Positions 53,075 through 62,402 of a DNA stretch of 64,000 nt are shown here, in pieces. The stretch covers positions 186,833 to 250,832 of the forward strand of contig NZ_JAECMT010000004.1 in assembly GCF_016019935.1 (NCBI RefSeq), written 5' to 3'. The stretch's first letter is position 1; every line of letters begins with the position of its first letter. The position numbers and the translations under genes were made by a program. Source of the DNA: Paenibacillus sp. GSMTC-2017. GTDB taxonomy: Bacteria; Bacillota; Bacilli; Paenibacillales; Paenibacillaceae. The notes below the pieces were generated by a model. It was not told where the DNA came from, did no database searches, and saw only the letters and a list, made by a program, of their open reading frames with translations.

Positions 53075-53090
53075 TTGTAAGTGCTTACAA
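53075..53090. promoter_or_regulatory. 16-bp palindrome (cre-like) upstream of the secreted-protein gene
   Basis: TTGTAAGTGCTTACAA is fully symmetric apart from its central two bases. The inner 14 bases match the cre consensus at 13 of 14 positions, missing one base of the central CG. It lies beside the AT-rich promoter of the gene at 52626-53009. Confidence 0.5.
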
Positions 53091-53275
53091 CCCCTTTTGT
53101 ATAACTTTTTGTAAATTTGGCAACCAGCAGTTCAGACTGCAATAGCATGAGGAGGAGCTTGATAGTTGTATCATGTGACACTGTCATACCAAATCTCTGA
53201 CTGCTGTGAATATCGATCGTTTTCAATTTCCTTTATTATGAAGTTATGAACAAAATGAAGGGAATGGTGTGAAGG

Positions 53276-54424
53276 ATGAAAGGGAATAGCAGCAGATTGC
53301 GATTGCTCGATATTTTAAGAGGCTTTGCCGTTATGGGAACGCTCGGGACGAATATTTGGATATTTGCTCATATGGGCGATATAAATGAGATGTTCTCCTC
53401 TAACGGGATACAGTGGTGGGAGTCCATTCAACAATTTATTAAAGTGTTTGTCCTATTTTTGATCAATGGAAAAATGCTCGGTTTGCTCACCATTATGTTC
53501 GGCGTCGGGCTTGAGATGAAGTACCAACAGACGTTAAGGAAGGGTAATACATGGCCAGGTATTTATATATGGACATCTATTATTCTAATGACGGAAGGCC
53601 TAATTCATTTCATCATAGTGATGGAGTACGATATTTTGATGAGTTATGGTGTGACGGCAATTATTGTTGCTTTTATTATAAGAGGCGGAGATCGTGCAAT
53701 TAAAAGAACAATGAAAATTGTCGGTGGACTGCATGGTGCTGTGATGTTGCTTCTTTTATCGTTTGGTGTTTATCTTGCTGTGACGGGTGGACAGTTAACC
53801 TTAGGCGATATGAAAGAATCAATATTGCTATACAAGGAAGGCAGTTGGCTACAGCAGGTACAATATCGTTTAGATAACTTTATATTTTTGCGGTCGGAAG
53901 CGATCTTCGTCATCCCAATGAATATTTTTCTGTTTTTACTAGGTGTGCGTTTAATGAGATCAGGATACTTTTCTCCGGATGCTGATGGTCGGCAGAAACG
54001 GAAGAAATTGTTGAACCTCGGGCTAGGTATAGGTATTCCTCTAAATTTACTTATTTTCATACCTGGTGGAGGTTTTGATTTGCCGATGCGCTATTTATTT
54101 GCGCCGATACTTGCTCTTGGCTATATTGGATTAATAGCTAAGCTAGTTGAATCAAGTGAAAAACTTTCGTTGTGGAACAGATTCGAACAGGTTGGTAAAA
54201 TGTCATTAAGCTCTTATGTTATACAAAATGTACTTTGTTCCGTTATTTTCTATGGATGGGGCGTTGGCATAGGAGGTCACCTTAATCCGCTTACGATCAT
54301 AGCTGTTTGGTTACTATTATGTTGTTTCCAAATGATGTTTGCTTTCATATGGTTGAAACGATTCAGGTTTGGACCAATGGAGTCAGCGAGAAGGTTTACT
54401 TCGAATCTTTTCAGTAGAACTTAA
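53276..54424 (+). CDS. DUF418 (YeiB-like) membrane protein
   Basis: 382 residues with about nine TM helices. The start RLRLLDILRGFAVMGTL and the late segment VGKMSLSSYVIQNV are hallmarks of the DUF418/YeiB family, related to acyltransferase 3-like transmembrane proteins. The function is unknown. A DesKR-type two-component pair follows at short distance and may control or be co-transcribed with it. Confidence 0.85.
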   Translation: MKGNSSRLRLLDILRGFAVMGTLGTNIWIFAHMGDINEMFSSNGIQWWESIQQFIKVFVLFLINGKMLGLLTIMFGVGLEMKYQQTLRKGNTWPGIYIWTSIILMTEGLIHFIIVMEYDILMSYGVTAIIVAFIIRGGDRAIKRTMKIVGGLHGAVMLLLLSFGVYLAVTGGQLTLGDMKESILLYKEGSWLQQVQYRLDNFIFLRSEAIFVIPMNIFLFLLGVRLMRSGYFSPDADGRQKRKKLLNLGLGIGIPLNLLIFIPGGGFDLPMRYLFAPILALGYIGLIAKLVESSEKLSLWNRFEQVGKMSLSSYVIQNVLCSVIFYGWGVGIGGHLNPLTIIAVWLLLCCFQMMFAFIWLKRFRFGPMESARRFTSNLFSRT

Positions 54425-54458
54425 ATTCATTCATTATCGGCTAAGGTGTGTATATGCG

Positions 54459-55571
54459 ATGCTAAAGAAATTATATCCTGCAGACCAAATTGAAAGATAT
54501 CTTCTCATAGATATTTTTATTATTATTTCGTTTGTATATTTATTGTTATTTGTAGAAGACGCTGTCCATTTTGGAGTTAGAATTTCATTCGTTCTGTTGT
54601 TTCTTGTGATGTTTTACCTTGGACTTTGGTATCGAGATTGGCGTTTGCTTGTATCTAGCCTTACTAGCAGTTTACTGCTGGTGGGGCTTGCTGTTTTTGC
54701 TGGTAACTGGGTGCTCCTGTACGGATTTGTGTTTGCTGATATGCTTGGCAGAGCTAATCGGAGGGCAACGATAATCACTGGAATAATTGGCATATGTGGC
54801 ATGTTCCTTTTATACAGTTGGCTAGATGAAGGGAACCCGTTCGCGATTTTTTCTACTTGGGGTTTTCCGATAATGGTCGCGCAACTGGCAATGCCAATCG
54901 TTGTGTATGCAAGAGAAAGAGCTACTCTCTTGAAAGAAAAGCTTGCTATCGCTAATGCACAGCTTGAACGCTATATTCAAGAAGAGGAACGGAGTCGAAT
55001 CGCAAGGGATCTGCATGATACGCTTGGACAGACGCTTACAATGATCAAATTAAAAAGTGAACTGACACTCCGCCTAGTAGAGAAAAATCCAGAGAAGGCG
55101 AAGCATGAGCTACATGATATTTTGAACACATCGAGGCAAGCATTGAAACAAGTAAGAGAGCTCGTCTCCGACATGAAATTTGTTTCCCTTAAGAAGGAAA
55201 TAGAATTGTCACATCACATTTTGCATAAGGCTGGCATTTCATTAGGTGTGACAGATAGCGGATTAATGATTCCATTATCTAATGTTGCTGAGACGATGGC
55301 GGCACTTTCCGTTAGAGAAGCTGTTACCAACATTATTAAACATAGTGAAGCTAGTAGGTGTTCGATAACACATGAAATAGAATTTGATTATTATTGTATC
55401 CGAGTGAGCGATAACGGAAATGGTAACCTGGGTCAAGGTGTGGGGAATGGCCTACAGTCTATAAAAGAAAGAATGACGATGTTGCAAGGTGAAGTGGATT
55501 TGTCGGGGGAGCCTGATAAAGGAACGGTTATTACACTAAAGGTTCCATTGCAAAGTAAAGGGAGGGTGTAA
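54459..55571 (+). CDS. NarL/DesK-type sensor histidine kinase
   Basis: 370 residues: five to six TM helices in the first ~150 residues, no large outer loop, then HisKA_3 with His186 in SRIARDLHDTLGQTLT and a C-terminal ATPase domain (VSDNGNG, VGNGLQSIKERM). DesK-type kinases sense membrane state through their TM region. The ATG at 54459 was chosen because AAGGTGTG lies eight bases before it; the frame opens within the previous gene. Confidence 0.92.
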   Translation: MLKKLYPADQIERYLLIDIFIIISFVYLLLFVEDAVHFGVRISFVLLFLVMFYLGLWYRDWRLLVSSLTSSLLLVGLAVFAGNWVLLYGFVFADMLGRANRRATIITGIIGICGMFLLYSWLDEGNPFAIFSTWGFPIMVAQLAMPIVVYARERATLLKEKLAIANAQLERYIQEEERSRIARDLHDTLGQTLTMIKLKSELTLRLVEKNPEKAKHELHDILNTSRQALKQVRELVSDMKFVSLKKEIELSHHILHKAGISLGVTDSGLMIPLSNVAETMAALSVREAVTNIIKHSEASRCSITHEIEFDYYCIRVSDNGNGNLGQGVGNGLQSIKERMTMLQGEVDLSGEPDKGTVITLKVPLQSKGRV

Positions 55572-55575
55572 TCAA

Positions 55576-56184
55576 GTGATACGAATCATCATCGCAGAAG
55601 ATCAAAAATTGCTTCGTGGAACGTTATCGTCCCTGTTATCAATGGAGGATGATATAGAAGTTGTAGCAGAAGCGGAGAATGGGAAAGTGGCGTGGGAAGT
55701 TATTCGGCAACATCAGCCTGATGTTTGTTTGCTCGATATTGAGATTCCGTTTATTTCGGGTCTTGAAATTGCTGAGAAGCTCAGGCAGGAAGGGTGTTCC
55801 GCAAAAATCATCATCGTAACTACGTTCGCTCGTCCCGGCTATTTGCAGAAAGCAATGGCACTGAAAGTGGATGGATACTTATTAAAGGATGAGCCGATTG
55901 ATTTTCTAATCAATGCAATACGCAAAGTAATGGCAGGCGAACGAGTGATTAGTACGGACTTAGCGGCGGTACTGTTTCTAAAGGAAGAAAACCCACTAAC
56001 GGAGCGGGAAACGGAAGTATTGCGCTTGTCGAGGCTCGGACTGTCGACGATGGAAATTGCTAAACAATTATTTTTAACCAATGGAACAGTCCGAAACTAC
56101 TTGTCTCTAGCCATTCAAAAGCTGGGAGTAGAGACAAGGCAGCAAGCTACGGAAAAAGCGTATGAACAGGGATGGATTTCATGA
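55576..56184 (+). CDS. NarL/DesR-type response regulator
   Basis: 202 residues from a GTG start. Receiver with Asp54 (VCLLDIEIPF) and conserved Lys in YLLKDEP; LuxR-type HTH at the C-terminus (LTERETEVLRLSRLGLSTMEIA then NGTVRNYLSLAIQKLG). It is coupled to the kinase gene by a 4-base gap. The end overlaps the converging small membrane protein gene by 6 bp. Confidence 0.95.
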   Translation: MIRIIIAEDQKLLRGTLSSLLSMEDDIEVVAEAENGKVAWEVIRQHQPDVCLLDIEIPFISGLEIAEKLRQEGCSAKIIIVTTFARPGYLQKAMALKVDGYLLKDEPIDFLINAIRKVMAGERVISTDLAAVLFLKEENPLTERETEVLRLSRLGLSTMEIAKQLFLTNGTVRNYLSLAIQKLGVETRQQATEKAYEQGWIS

Positions 56185-56412
56185 AAATAAGAATAATAAG
56201 AAAAATAATATAGGAAAATAACCTACCATCACAATCACGTTTAGAAAACACAGAATGTTGCTATTAGCTCTGTAGGCAAATAAGAAGCCCACATAACCAA
56301 ATGGAATTGACCACATAAAACTTTGCAAATCATGCCCAATTAGAACATTTCTAATAATGACAGACATACCTAATAACAAAAATAGTAGGGATAAAATACG
56401 AAGTTTTTTCAT
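56179..56412 (-). CDS. Small membrane protein, unknown function
   Basis: 77 residues with two to three hydrophobic segments (6-20, 32-48, 54-76) and a basic N-terminus (MKKLR). GAAGGAG gives a good ribosome binding site. No recognised family; it converges on the DesR-type gene with a 6-bp overlap. Confidence 0.65.
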   Translation of the reverse strand: MKKLRILSLLFLLLGMSVIIRNVLIGHDLQSFMWSIPFGYVGFLFAYRANSNILCFLNVIVMVGYFPILFFLLFLFS

Positions 56413-56447
56413 AGTTGCTCCTTCTATACTGTTGTGTGTGTTGTGCT

Positions 56448-57263
56448 TTAGCGCTTAGCCGTAACAGCAAAATAGATGGGCAGTATTCCTGCAAATAGCC
56501 ACTGACTGCTTTCTGTATATTCAATCGAGTGAAAGCCTGCTTTTTTAAGTTGCTTTTTCAGTGAGCTAAAGGTAACCATGTCTAACGCACGTAAGCCGCG
56601 TCTGCTTTTTGAACTGCCCGTTTTTTTGAACAATTGTTTTCGAGTTACGAAGTAGTCAGGAAGATATCCTAATCCATGTACAACTAGAAATACACTGCCA
56701 CCATGCTCAAGTAATCGATACATCTCGGCAAGCGTATTTGGTATATGCAAGTATTGAAGTGCAGTTCTACAAATGATGAAATCTAGCGATTGATCCTCCA
56801 GTTCGATATGGTGAGCATCATTAGCCTGTATCTGCACTTGTCCATCAAATAGATTACGTGAAGAAAGCGTGCTACAAAGTAGGGATAAATAGAAAGGATT
56901 ATGATCGACAGCATAGACTATGCGCTCAGCATCACTTCTTAACAATGCATGAACGGTTGCACCAGGACCGCAGCATAAGTCTAATATCCGTTGTTTCCCT
57001 TCAGCATTTCGCAAAAGTAAGGTATCAAACTCATCTGGTGATATGGTTTGCCTATAGTACTCGTAACACGCATATCCAAATTCCGGTTGCACAATCTCAT
57101 TAGATGAGCTGCTTAAAATTCCCTCTTGTTGTAACAGTTGAACAGCTTCTGGATTAGGTTCAGCAATCCCATATCGTTTGCTTAATCCAGCTCCCTCGCA
57201 GAAATAATAGGCAACGCAGGATAGCAGTTGCTCATCAAGGAGTATCCGTGAATGCTTGTCCAT
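56448..57263 (-). CDS. SAM-dependent methyltransferase
   Basis: 271 residues. The class I methyltransferase motif I is ILDLCCGPGATVHALL (about 98-113), with motif II VYAVDHNPFYLSLL, and LDFIICRTALQYLH further on. The substrate is unknown. It follows the polysaccharide deacetylase gene with 1 bp between, so the two are coupled and may act on the same sugar or glycolipid. Confidence 0.87.
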   Translation of the reverse strand: MDKHSRILLDEQLLSCVAYYFCEGAGLSKRYGIAEPNPEAVQLLQQEGILSSSSNEIVQPEFGYACYEYYRQTISPDEFDTLLLRNAEGKQRILDLCCGPGATVHALLRSDAERIVYAVDHNPFYLSLLCSTLSSRNLFDGQVQIQANDAHHIELEDQSLDFIICRTALQYLHIPNTLAEMYRLLEHGGSVFLVVHGLGYLPDYFVTRKQLFKKTGSSKSRRGLRALDMVTFSSLKKQLKKAGFHSIEYTESSQWLFAGILPIYFAVTAKR

Positions 57264-57264
57264 A

Positions 57265-58113
57265 TCACGTTCCCCAATTCTTATTTTCTATTTGATGTAG
57301 GAAAGGATAATATTCTGCAATCGACTTACATTGGAACTGGCTAACTAATTGTTCAAGTTTGTGACGAGAAGATTGTAAGCCATAATAACGCCTTATTTTG
57401 TTTAGTAAGGAGAAGTTAGCTTGTCTAGGTTGATTCGGATCTAAGTCGTATGGATGGATATAAAAGACGTATGGATTCCCTTCAGAAATCCATTTTTGAA
57501 TGCCATATTGAAACAGGAGGTAAGGGTATAAACGAAAAAAACCTCCACCTCCCCATGGTAGCTGAATGTTTCCAATCGAAAGGGCGGGCAGAGATAGTTC
57601 CCAAAATTGTTCCTTCACTTTGAAGAAGGGCTGTTCTAATTTGTTGTAGAGCTTGGAATAGAGATCATGAAAGCTTCCAGGGACTACGCTTGAATCATAA
57701 ACAAATCCCTCTTCCTTCAAAATATCAAGTCCCCAATGCGTCATAGAAAAGCAGGGTGCTCGGTAGCCGATTACTTCTGCACCAATGATGTCCTCTAACG
57801 AATGTTTTGATTTTCTGATGTCATTTCTAAACGTCTCTTTGGATAAGGAATATACGAGTTCGTGGGCGAATCCATGTGATGCAATCTCATGTCCCATAGC
57901 AAATATCTCTTGAATGAGATGAGGTTTTTTGCAAGCAATCCAGCCCAAAACAAAAAAAGTCGCTTTGGCATTATGTTTCGTCAACAGTTCTAATATGGCA
58001 TAAACCGTCGACTCCACTCTCGATTCATAGTTATCCCAGCTAGCCATCTGGATCTCTCGCCCATCCGTAAACCACTCTTCAAGATCGACAGTAAACATGA
58101 TTGATTGAGCCAA
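57265..58113 (-). CDS. NodB-type polysaccharide deacetylase (DUF3473-like)
   Basis: 282 residues from a TTG seven bases after AAGGAGG. The N-terminal FTVDLEEWF (catalytic Asp), ATFFVLGWIA, GHEIASHGFAHELV (metal His) and YRAPCFSM are the motifs of NodB-like deacetylases; a longer C-terminal part (FRLYPYLLFQYGIQKW, YIHPYDLDP) is typical of the XrtA/PEP-CTERM-system deacetylases. There is no signal peptide, so it acts in the cytoplasm or on the inner membrane face. It is coupled to a methyltransferase gene. Confidence 0.9.
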   Translation of the reverse strand: MAQSIMFTVDLEEWFTDGREIQMASWDNYESRVESTVYAILELLTKHNAKATFFVLGWIACKKPHLIQEIFAMGHEIASHGFAHELVYSLSKETFRNDIRKSKHSLEDIIGAEVIGYRAPCFSMTHWGLDILKEEGFVYDSSVVPGSFHDLYSKLYNKLEQPFFKVKEQFWELSLPALSIGNIQLPWGGGGFFRLYPYLLFQYGIQKWISEGNPYVFYIHPYDLDPNQPRQANFSLLNKIRRYYGLQSSRHKLEQLVSQFQCKSIAEYYPFLHQIENKNWGT

Positions 58114-58202
58114 TAGCTCGCCTCCTTCTAATCTATGAACAAGAAAATATTTACAATTTTAGTATAAATGTTGTTTCGTTTAGCGTCCATCAGTATTTAT
58201 AT

Positions 58203-59072
58203 TTATTCGGACAACGGCAATTCCACACGTATCTCAAGGAAACTGCCTTCTAAGGATGCGCTTGTACTTCCGTCTAGCTGTTCCGCTAATAGCTTAACGA
58301 TAGACAAACCTAGCCCCGTACTGCTCTTTCGAGCTTTGTCAGCGGTATAAAAACGATCAAAAAGCTGCTTAACGTCAATGGATGAAGCACTTTTCACAGC
58401 ATTTTTAAAGGATAAAACGGCTTTGTCCGTAGTTTGCAAACGCACCTCAATAGGTCCATGAGCATGTTGAACACAGTTGTGGACTAAATTTTGGACAATT
58501 CTTGTAACTAATTCTTTATCGGCAAGGATATAGACAGGTGGGCTTTCTTCAAAGTGTACGGGTAAATGGTTTTGTTCCAATACAGTAATGGAGGATGCGA
58601 GGCACTCTATCACTAGATTGGTAAGATTGATGCGTTCGATGTTTAATTCTGGTACGGCATTCATGAGATAGGAATATTCAAAGAAATGTTCGATTAATCG
58701 TCCTAATTCATTGGCGTGTTTTTGAGCAATATGCAGTTTTTTCTGCTGATCGGACGTTAAGTCACTGATTGCAAGGAGTTGTTGGTAGCCTTTAATCGCC
58801 GTAAGAGGTGTACGCAAATCATGAGAAATATTTGAGATGAGCTCTTTAAAGCTCCTTTCCTCACGAATGCCCTTAAGACGGAGGGTTTCCTCCGCCTTTA
58901 GGCATTTGTTAATATGGATAGCTAACGTATTAAGCTCTCTACTCATCAACTCCAAATGAATAGGTTGGCGCGTATGTTCCGTCAGCCGTTTGTTTAACTG
59001 GCGGTTGATACTACGCAATTGTCGTTTATGAAAGGCGATATATAAGAGAAGTACAATAATGAGAATGATCAA
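58203..59072 (-). CDS. Membrane sensor histidine kinase of an ABC-transporter operon
   Basis: 289 residues. One TM helix at the very N-terminus (residues 1-14) and no outer domain, then HisKA with NISHDLRTPLTAIKGYQ (His near 98) and an ATPase domain (VQNLVHNCVQHA, STGLGLSIVKLL). The start is uncertain: a TTG at 59072 without a clear ribosome binding site, with an open frame continuing upstream to a TGA at about 59116 in which only rare start codons lie. It may depend on translational coupling to the permease, 40 bp upstream. Confidence 0.85.
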   Translation of the reverse strand: MIILIIVLLLYIAFHKRQLRSINRQLNKRLTEHTRQPIHLELMSRELNTLAIHINKCLKAEETLRLKGIREERSFKELISNISHDLRTPLTAIKGYQQLLAISDLTSDQQKKLHIAQKHANELGRLIEHFFEYSYLMNAVPELNIERINLTNLVIECLASSITVLEQNHLPVHFEESPPVYILADKELVTRIVQNLVHNCVQHAHGPIEVRLQTTDKAVLSFKNAVKSASSIDVKQLFDRFYTADKARKSSTGLGLSIVKLLAEQLDGSTSASLEGSFLEIRVELPLSE

Positions 59073-59112
59073 ACTGCAATCACAATGTGCAATACGCTCA
59101 CCAACCGTTCAG

Positions 59113-59910
59113 TTACTTAATTTCCGACTTTCTAAAAAGGCTATATGCAATAACGAGCATGAAGATTATAAATAGTAGACTCATACCGACTGCTTTCATG
59201 ATGTCTCCTATACGTGTATCAAGTGTCAAAAAGGCGTAATGACCACCATACGGTGTAAAGGAAAATATACGATCAAACAGCGGATAACTTTCTCCTAATC
59301 CTTTTGACTGTGCACTGATAATGGAAAATCCATAGAAAATAGCTATGACAAGAATAGGTTTCTTTAGAGCGATAGCAAGAGGGACACATAGGCTCAGTTG
59401 TGCAATATATACGATCATTAAAGTGAACATGATAGATAATAGCTTCATGATCTCTGATGCGGAAAAAGCTGCGCCATGCTCTGTCGTTAGTAGGTGCAGA
59501 AAGCCAACGGCTAAGGAACCCATACTAAACGCAGAGTCGGTACTAAGAGAAATTCCAGTTATGATCGCATATGGTAGCAGGACAAACACGATAGCTATGA
59601 AAAAAACAGTTGCCTTGCTAATGATGATAGAAGTTCTGCTGTTGCCATTAGAAATTGTGTCATGAATCGTTTTATTTTCGAAGTCACCGCAAATGTAGAC
59701 AGCCGCTAGAAAAGCACCAATAATGCTGATCACGTGTACATCTGAGAACATGAACCCAAGTCCAGTTATACCTGCTTCGATTTTATTTAGTGGAATCAAA
59801 TAGGCAATTATAGCCGTGATGAAGGCACTTAATGTAGTGATAGCGAACAATACCTTTATTGCTACCGATTTTCTTAATTTATATAAATCTGCTCCTATCA
59901 AATTAAGCAT
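59113..59910 (-). CDS. ABC-2-type permease subunit
   Basis: 265 residues with six TM helices, starting MLNLIGADLYKLRKSVAIKVL, as in the permeases of lantibiotic/bacitracin self-protection and resistance systems (SpaE/BcrB type). The ATG at 59910 overlaps the end of the ATPase gene by 8 bp and uses its GGTGGTGAT as the ribosome binding site. Confidence 0.88.
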   Translation of the reverse strand: MLNLIGADLYKLRKSVAIKVLFAITTLSAFITAIIAYLIPLNKIEAGITGLGFMFSDVHVISIIGAFLAAVYICGDFENKTIHDTISNGNSRTSIIISKATVFFIAIVFVLLPYAIITGISLSTDSAFSMGSLAVGFLHLLTTEHGAAFSASEIMKLLSIMFTLMIVYIAQLSLCVPLAIALKKPILVIAIFYGFSIISAQSKGLGESYPLFDRIFSFTPYGGHYAFLTLDTRIGDIMKAVGMSLLFIIFMLVIAYSLFRKSEIK

Positions 59911-60826
59911 CTTGATCACCACCAATAACAGAAATAAAGTAGTTCTCAAGCGTGTCTCCCTCGATGGAGAGGTTCGTTACGACAATTCCGTTGTCATAGA
60001 GTACTTTCGATACGCGTTCTTTTTCGTTTAGGTAGTCATAAAGTTTAACGTTTCTGTCAGGCATTACTTTGTAATTGGTCGTATACAATTCCATCTCTAG
60101 CACACTTACTAGCTTTTCCGTCTCATTACAGCGAATAAGGATGTGATGTTTGCATCGTTCATCAAGCTGTTCGAGAGTGAGTGCTTGCATGACTTTACCT
60201 TTGTGGACGATGATATAATCTGTCGCTGTCTGATAGAGTTCTGGTAAGTTATGACTAGAAATTAAGATCGTCATTTGTCTCTCTTCGCATAATTTCCGTA
60301 GCAAATTACGAATTTCTACTACACCGAGAGGGTCAAGCCCATTGATTGGCTCATCCAAAATAAGTAATTCTGGGTTGCCAATGAGAGCAATTGCAATACC
60401 TAGACGCTGCTTCATGCCAAGTGAAAAGTTTTTTGCTTTTTTGTTGCCCGTATCAGCGAGTCCAACAAGCTCCAGCAACTCTCCCTCGATTTCAACGTTT
60501 GGAACACCACGCATCATTCTACGAAACCTGAGATTTTCTTTTGCCGTCATATTTGGGATAAAGCCCGGATTTTCAATCATGCAGCCTAGTCGCTTTCGTT
60601 CGTTTTGCAAATCTCGTTCGCTACTATGACCAAATAGCTCAATGGTGCCCTCAGTGGGGAAAGAAAGCCCGACAAGTAGTCGCATAAGAGTTGTTTTTCC
60701 TGCGCCATTTTGCCCAATTAAACCATATATTTTACCGGGTTTCATTGTAATTGACACATCACGCAGCGCAAAAGAGCCGTTGTAACTTTTCGTAAGGTTG
60801 TTTGTTTTTAAGACATATGGATTCAT
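59903..60826 (-). CDS. ABC transporter ATPase subunit (BcrA/lantibiotic-resistance type)
   Basis: 307 residues. Walker A GQNGAGKTTLMRLL, ABC signature FSLGMKQRLGIA, Walker B LLILDEPINGLDP and a switch His in LISSHNL are intact. The C-terminal ~80 residues resemble those of BcrA-type ATPases. Two starts are possible, a GTG at 60835 and the ATG at 60826; AGGTGA five bases before the latter supports it. Second gene of the regulator-ATPase-permease-kinase operon. Confidence 0.93.
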   Translation of the reverse strand: MNPYVLKTNNLTKSYNGSFALRDVSITMKPGKIYGLIGQNGAGKTTLMRLLVGLSFPTEGTIELFGHSSERDLQNERKRLGCMIENPGFIPNMTAKENLRFRRMMRGVPNVEIEGELLELVGLADTGNKKAKNFSLGMKQRLGIAIALIGNPELLILDEPINGLDPLGVVEIRNLLRKLCEERQMTILISSHNLPELYQTATDYIIVHKGKVMQALTLEQLDERCKHHILIRCNETEKLVSVLEMELYTTNYKVMPDRNVKLYDYLNEKERVSKVLYDNGIVVTNLSIEGDTLENYFISVIGGDQDA

Positions 60827-60917
60827 GTTGCTCACCTATCCTTTCTAACGTTAGTTTAATTTCGATAGGTTTAGAAAAGGTTAAGGGGAGCTAGCAAATA
60901 GTTAAGAAAGGGATAAT

Positions 60918-61598
60918 TTATTCTTTATAAAGACGATAGCCGAGTCCCCATACGGTTTCGATATATTCCTCAGTGGGGCTTGCTTTCTTAAGTTTATTAC
61001 GCAGATTGCTCATATGAGTCTTAACGGCATTGTCATCGCCGAGATATTCGTCCTTCCAAACGGATTCGTAGAGATTTGATTTGGTAAACACTTTGCCATT
61101 GTGCTTTAGTAGCAGCTCCAAGATCATATATTCTTTTGCAGTCAGCTCTATTTCAGTATCTGCTATAGTGACGCGTTTGGTACTGTCGTCCAGTTTTACA
61201 TCTTTATATTGAAAAACTTTATTTTCTTGTATTTGTTTGCGGGAACGTCGTAGATTAGATGCTACTCTGGCTACAACTTCACCTAAATCGAAAGGTTTCG
61301 TTATATAGTCATCCGCGCCTAGTTTCAAGAGATCAATTTTTGTGCCAACCCTATCTTTTGCGGAAATGATGATAACAGGTGTATCAGAGAAACTGCGCAT
61401 CTCTTTAAGAATCTCATCCCCGCTTTTGTAAGGAAGCATAATGTCCAGCAAGACTAAATCGTAGTGATTGTTTTTGATTTCCTCTATTCCATCCATACCT
61501 GTAAGAGAGAGTTTTACTTGATAGTCTGCACGTGTCAAGGCCTCTGAGAGCATTAAACCGACGTCTTCTTGATCTTCAATAATGAGAATAGTCTCCAT
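60918..61598 (-). CDS. OmpR-family response regulator of the ABC operon
   Basis: 226 residues: receiver with Asp52 (LVLLDIMLPY) and Lys in DDYITKPFD, then winged helix (LTAKEYMILELLLKHNG, VKTHMSNLRNKLKK, VWGLGYRLYK). The ATG at 61598 has AAAGGATCAGG upstream; the longer open frame has no such site. First gene of an operon ending in the kinase, arranged as in peptide-antibiotic sensing and resistance modules. Confidence 0.94.
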   Translation of the reverse strand: METILIIEDQEDVGLMLSEALTRADYQVKLSLTGMDGIEEIKNNHYDLVLLDIMLPYKSGDEILKEMRSFSDTPVIIISAKDRVGTKIDLLKLGADDYITKPFDLGEVVARVASNLRRSRKQIQENKVFQYKDVKLDDSTKRVTIADTEIELTAKEYMILELLLKHNGKVFTKSNLYESVWKDEYLGDDNAVKTHMSNLRNKLKKASPTEEYIETVWGLGYRLYKE

Positions 61599-61673
61599 TA
61601 AAATAACCTGATCCTTTCTGGTTCGATTCTGATTACATCTTTCGACAAAAGGTTTTAATTCCCTTTTTTGGTA

Positions 61674-61700
61674 TGTAACGTTTGCGTGAGTAGCCGATAT
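61674..61700 (+). promoter_or_regulatory. Possible ECF-type promoter of the sigma factor operon
   Basis: TGTAAC (61674-61679), 15-bp spacer and CGATAT (61695-61700) resemble the TGAAAC-N16-CGTA form used by ECF sigma factors. This would allow autoregulation of the sigma gene starting at 61791. Confidence 0.4.
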
Positions 61701-61790
61701 ATAGAAGAGATTATAGGGTAAAAAAATTGAACGTAATGTCACATTTCACTATAGATGATTCGTTGTACTGATTGAAAGGGGATGAAGGAT

Positions 61791-62402
61791 ATGGATGATT
61801 TGGTAGATTTAAATGATGAGCAGCTGCATCAGATTATTGCTGAAGTGCTAGACGGCGATACAGAGAAATTCGAAATCATTATACGAAAATATCAAAAAGC
61901 TATTTATCGCTATTGTTTTCATCTGCTAGGCAGTCCTACTGAGGCTGAAGACAACGCTCAGGAAGTGTTTTTGAAAGCTTTTCGTTATTTGGATAAGGTG
62001 AATCCGGTCATACCTTTCGGAGCTTGGCTGTACAAGATTGCCTACAATCAATGTATAGATACGATTCGGAAACGGAAGCTCGTTAAGTACTTACCATTTT
62101 TCTATCGAGATGAGAAAGAAAATACACAAGTAGATTTGCAGATTGAAGCCACTTACTTTAATGAATTTGTGTATCAAGCAATGTTGAGATTATCAGCAGA
62201 CGAGAGGAATGTACTCATTTTACGCTGTGTTGAAGATAAGACCTTTGGTGAAATTAGTTTGATTCTTAGTCAAAATAGCGCCAGTCTGCGAAAAAAGTAT
62301 GAGCGCGCAGCAACAAAGTTTCGTAAGTATTATGCTGAGGTGAAGGGAGCTAATGAACATGACATTGAACAAAAATCACGACTTGAAAAAACTTTTTCAT
62401 GA
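61791..62402 (+). CDS. ECF-family RNA polymerase sigma factor
   Basis: 203 residues: region 2 (AIYRYCFHLLGSPTEAEDNAQEVFLKAF) and region 4 (LRLSADERNVLILRCVEDKTF then LSQNSASLRKKYERAATKF) with short linker. The ATG at 61791 lies nine bases after AAAGGGG; an ATG at 61782 is an alternative. Its last 50 bases overlap the following membrane-protein gene, which is probably its regulator. Confidence 0.92.
   Translation: MDDLVDLNDEQLHQIIAEVLDGDTEKFEIIIRKYQKAIYRYCFHLLGSPTEAEDNAQEVFLKAFRYLDKVNPVIPFGAWLYKIAYNQCIDTIRKRKLVKYLPFFYRDEKENTQVDLQIEATYFNEFVYQAMLRLSADERNVLILRCVEDKTFGEISLILSQNSASLRKKYERAATKFRKYYAEVKGANEHDIEQKSRLEKTFS

Noticed and set aside
53023..53226. 67-residue reverse frame upstream of the secreted protein
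   Set aside because: It covers the promoter and palindrome region and has no supporting ribosome binding site.
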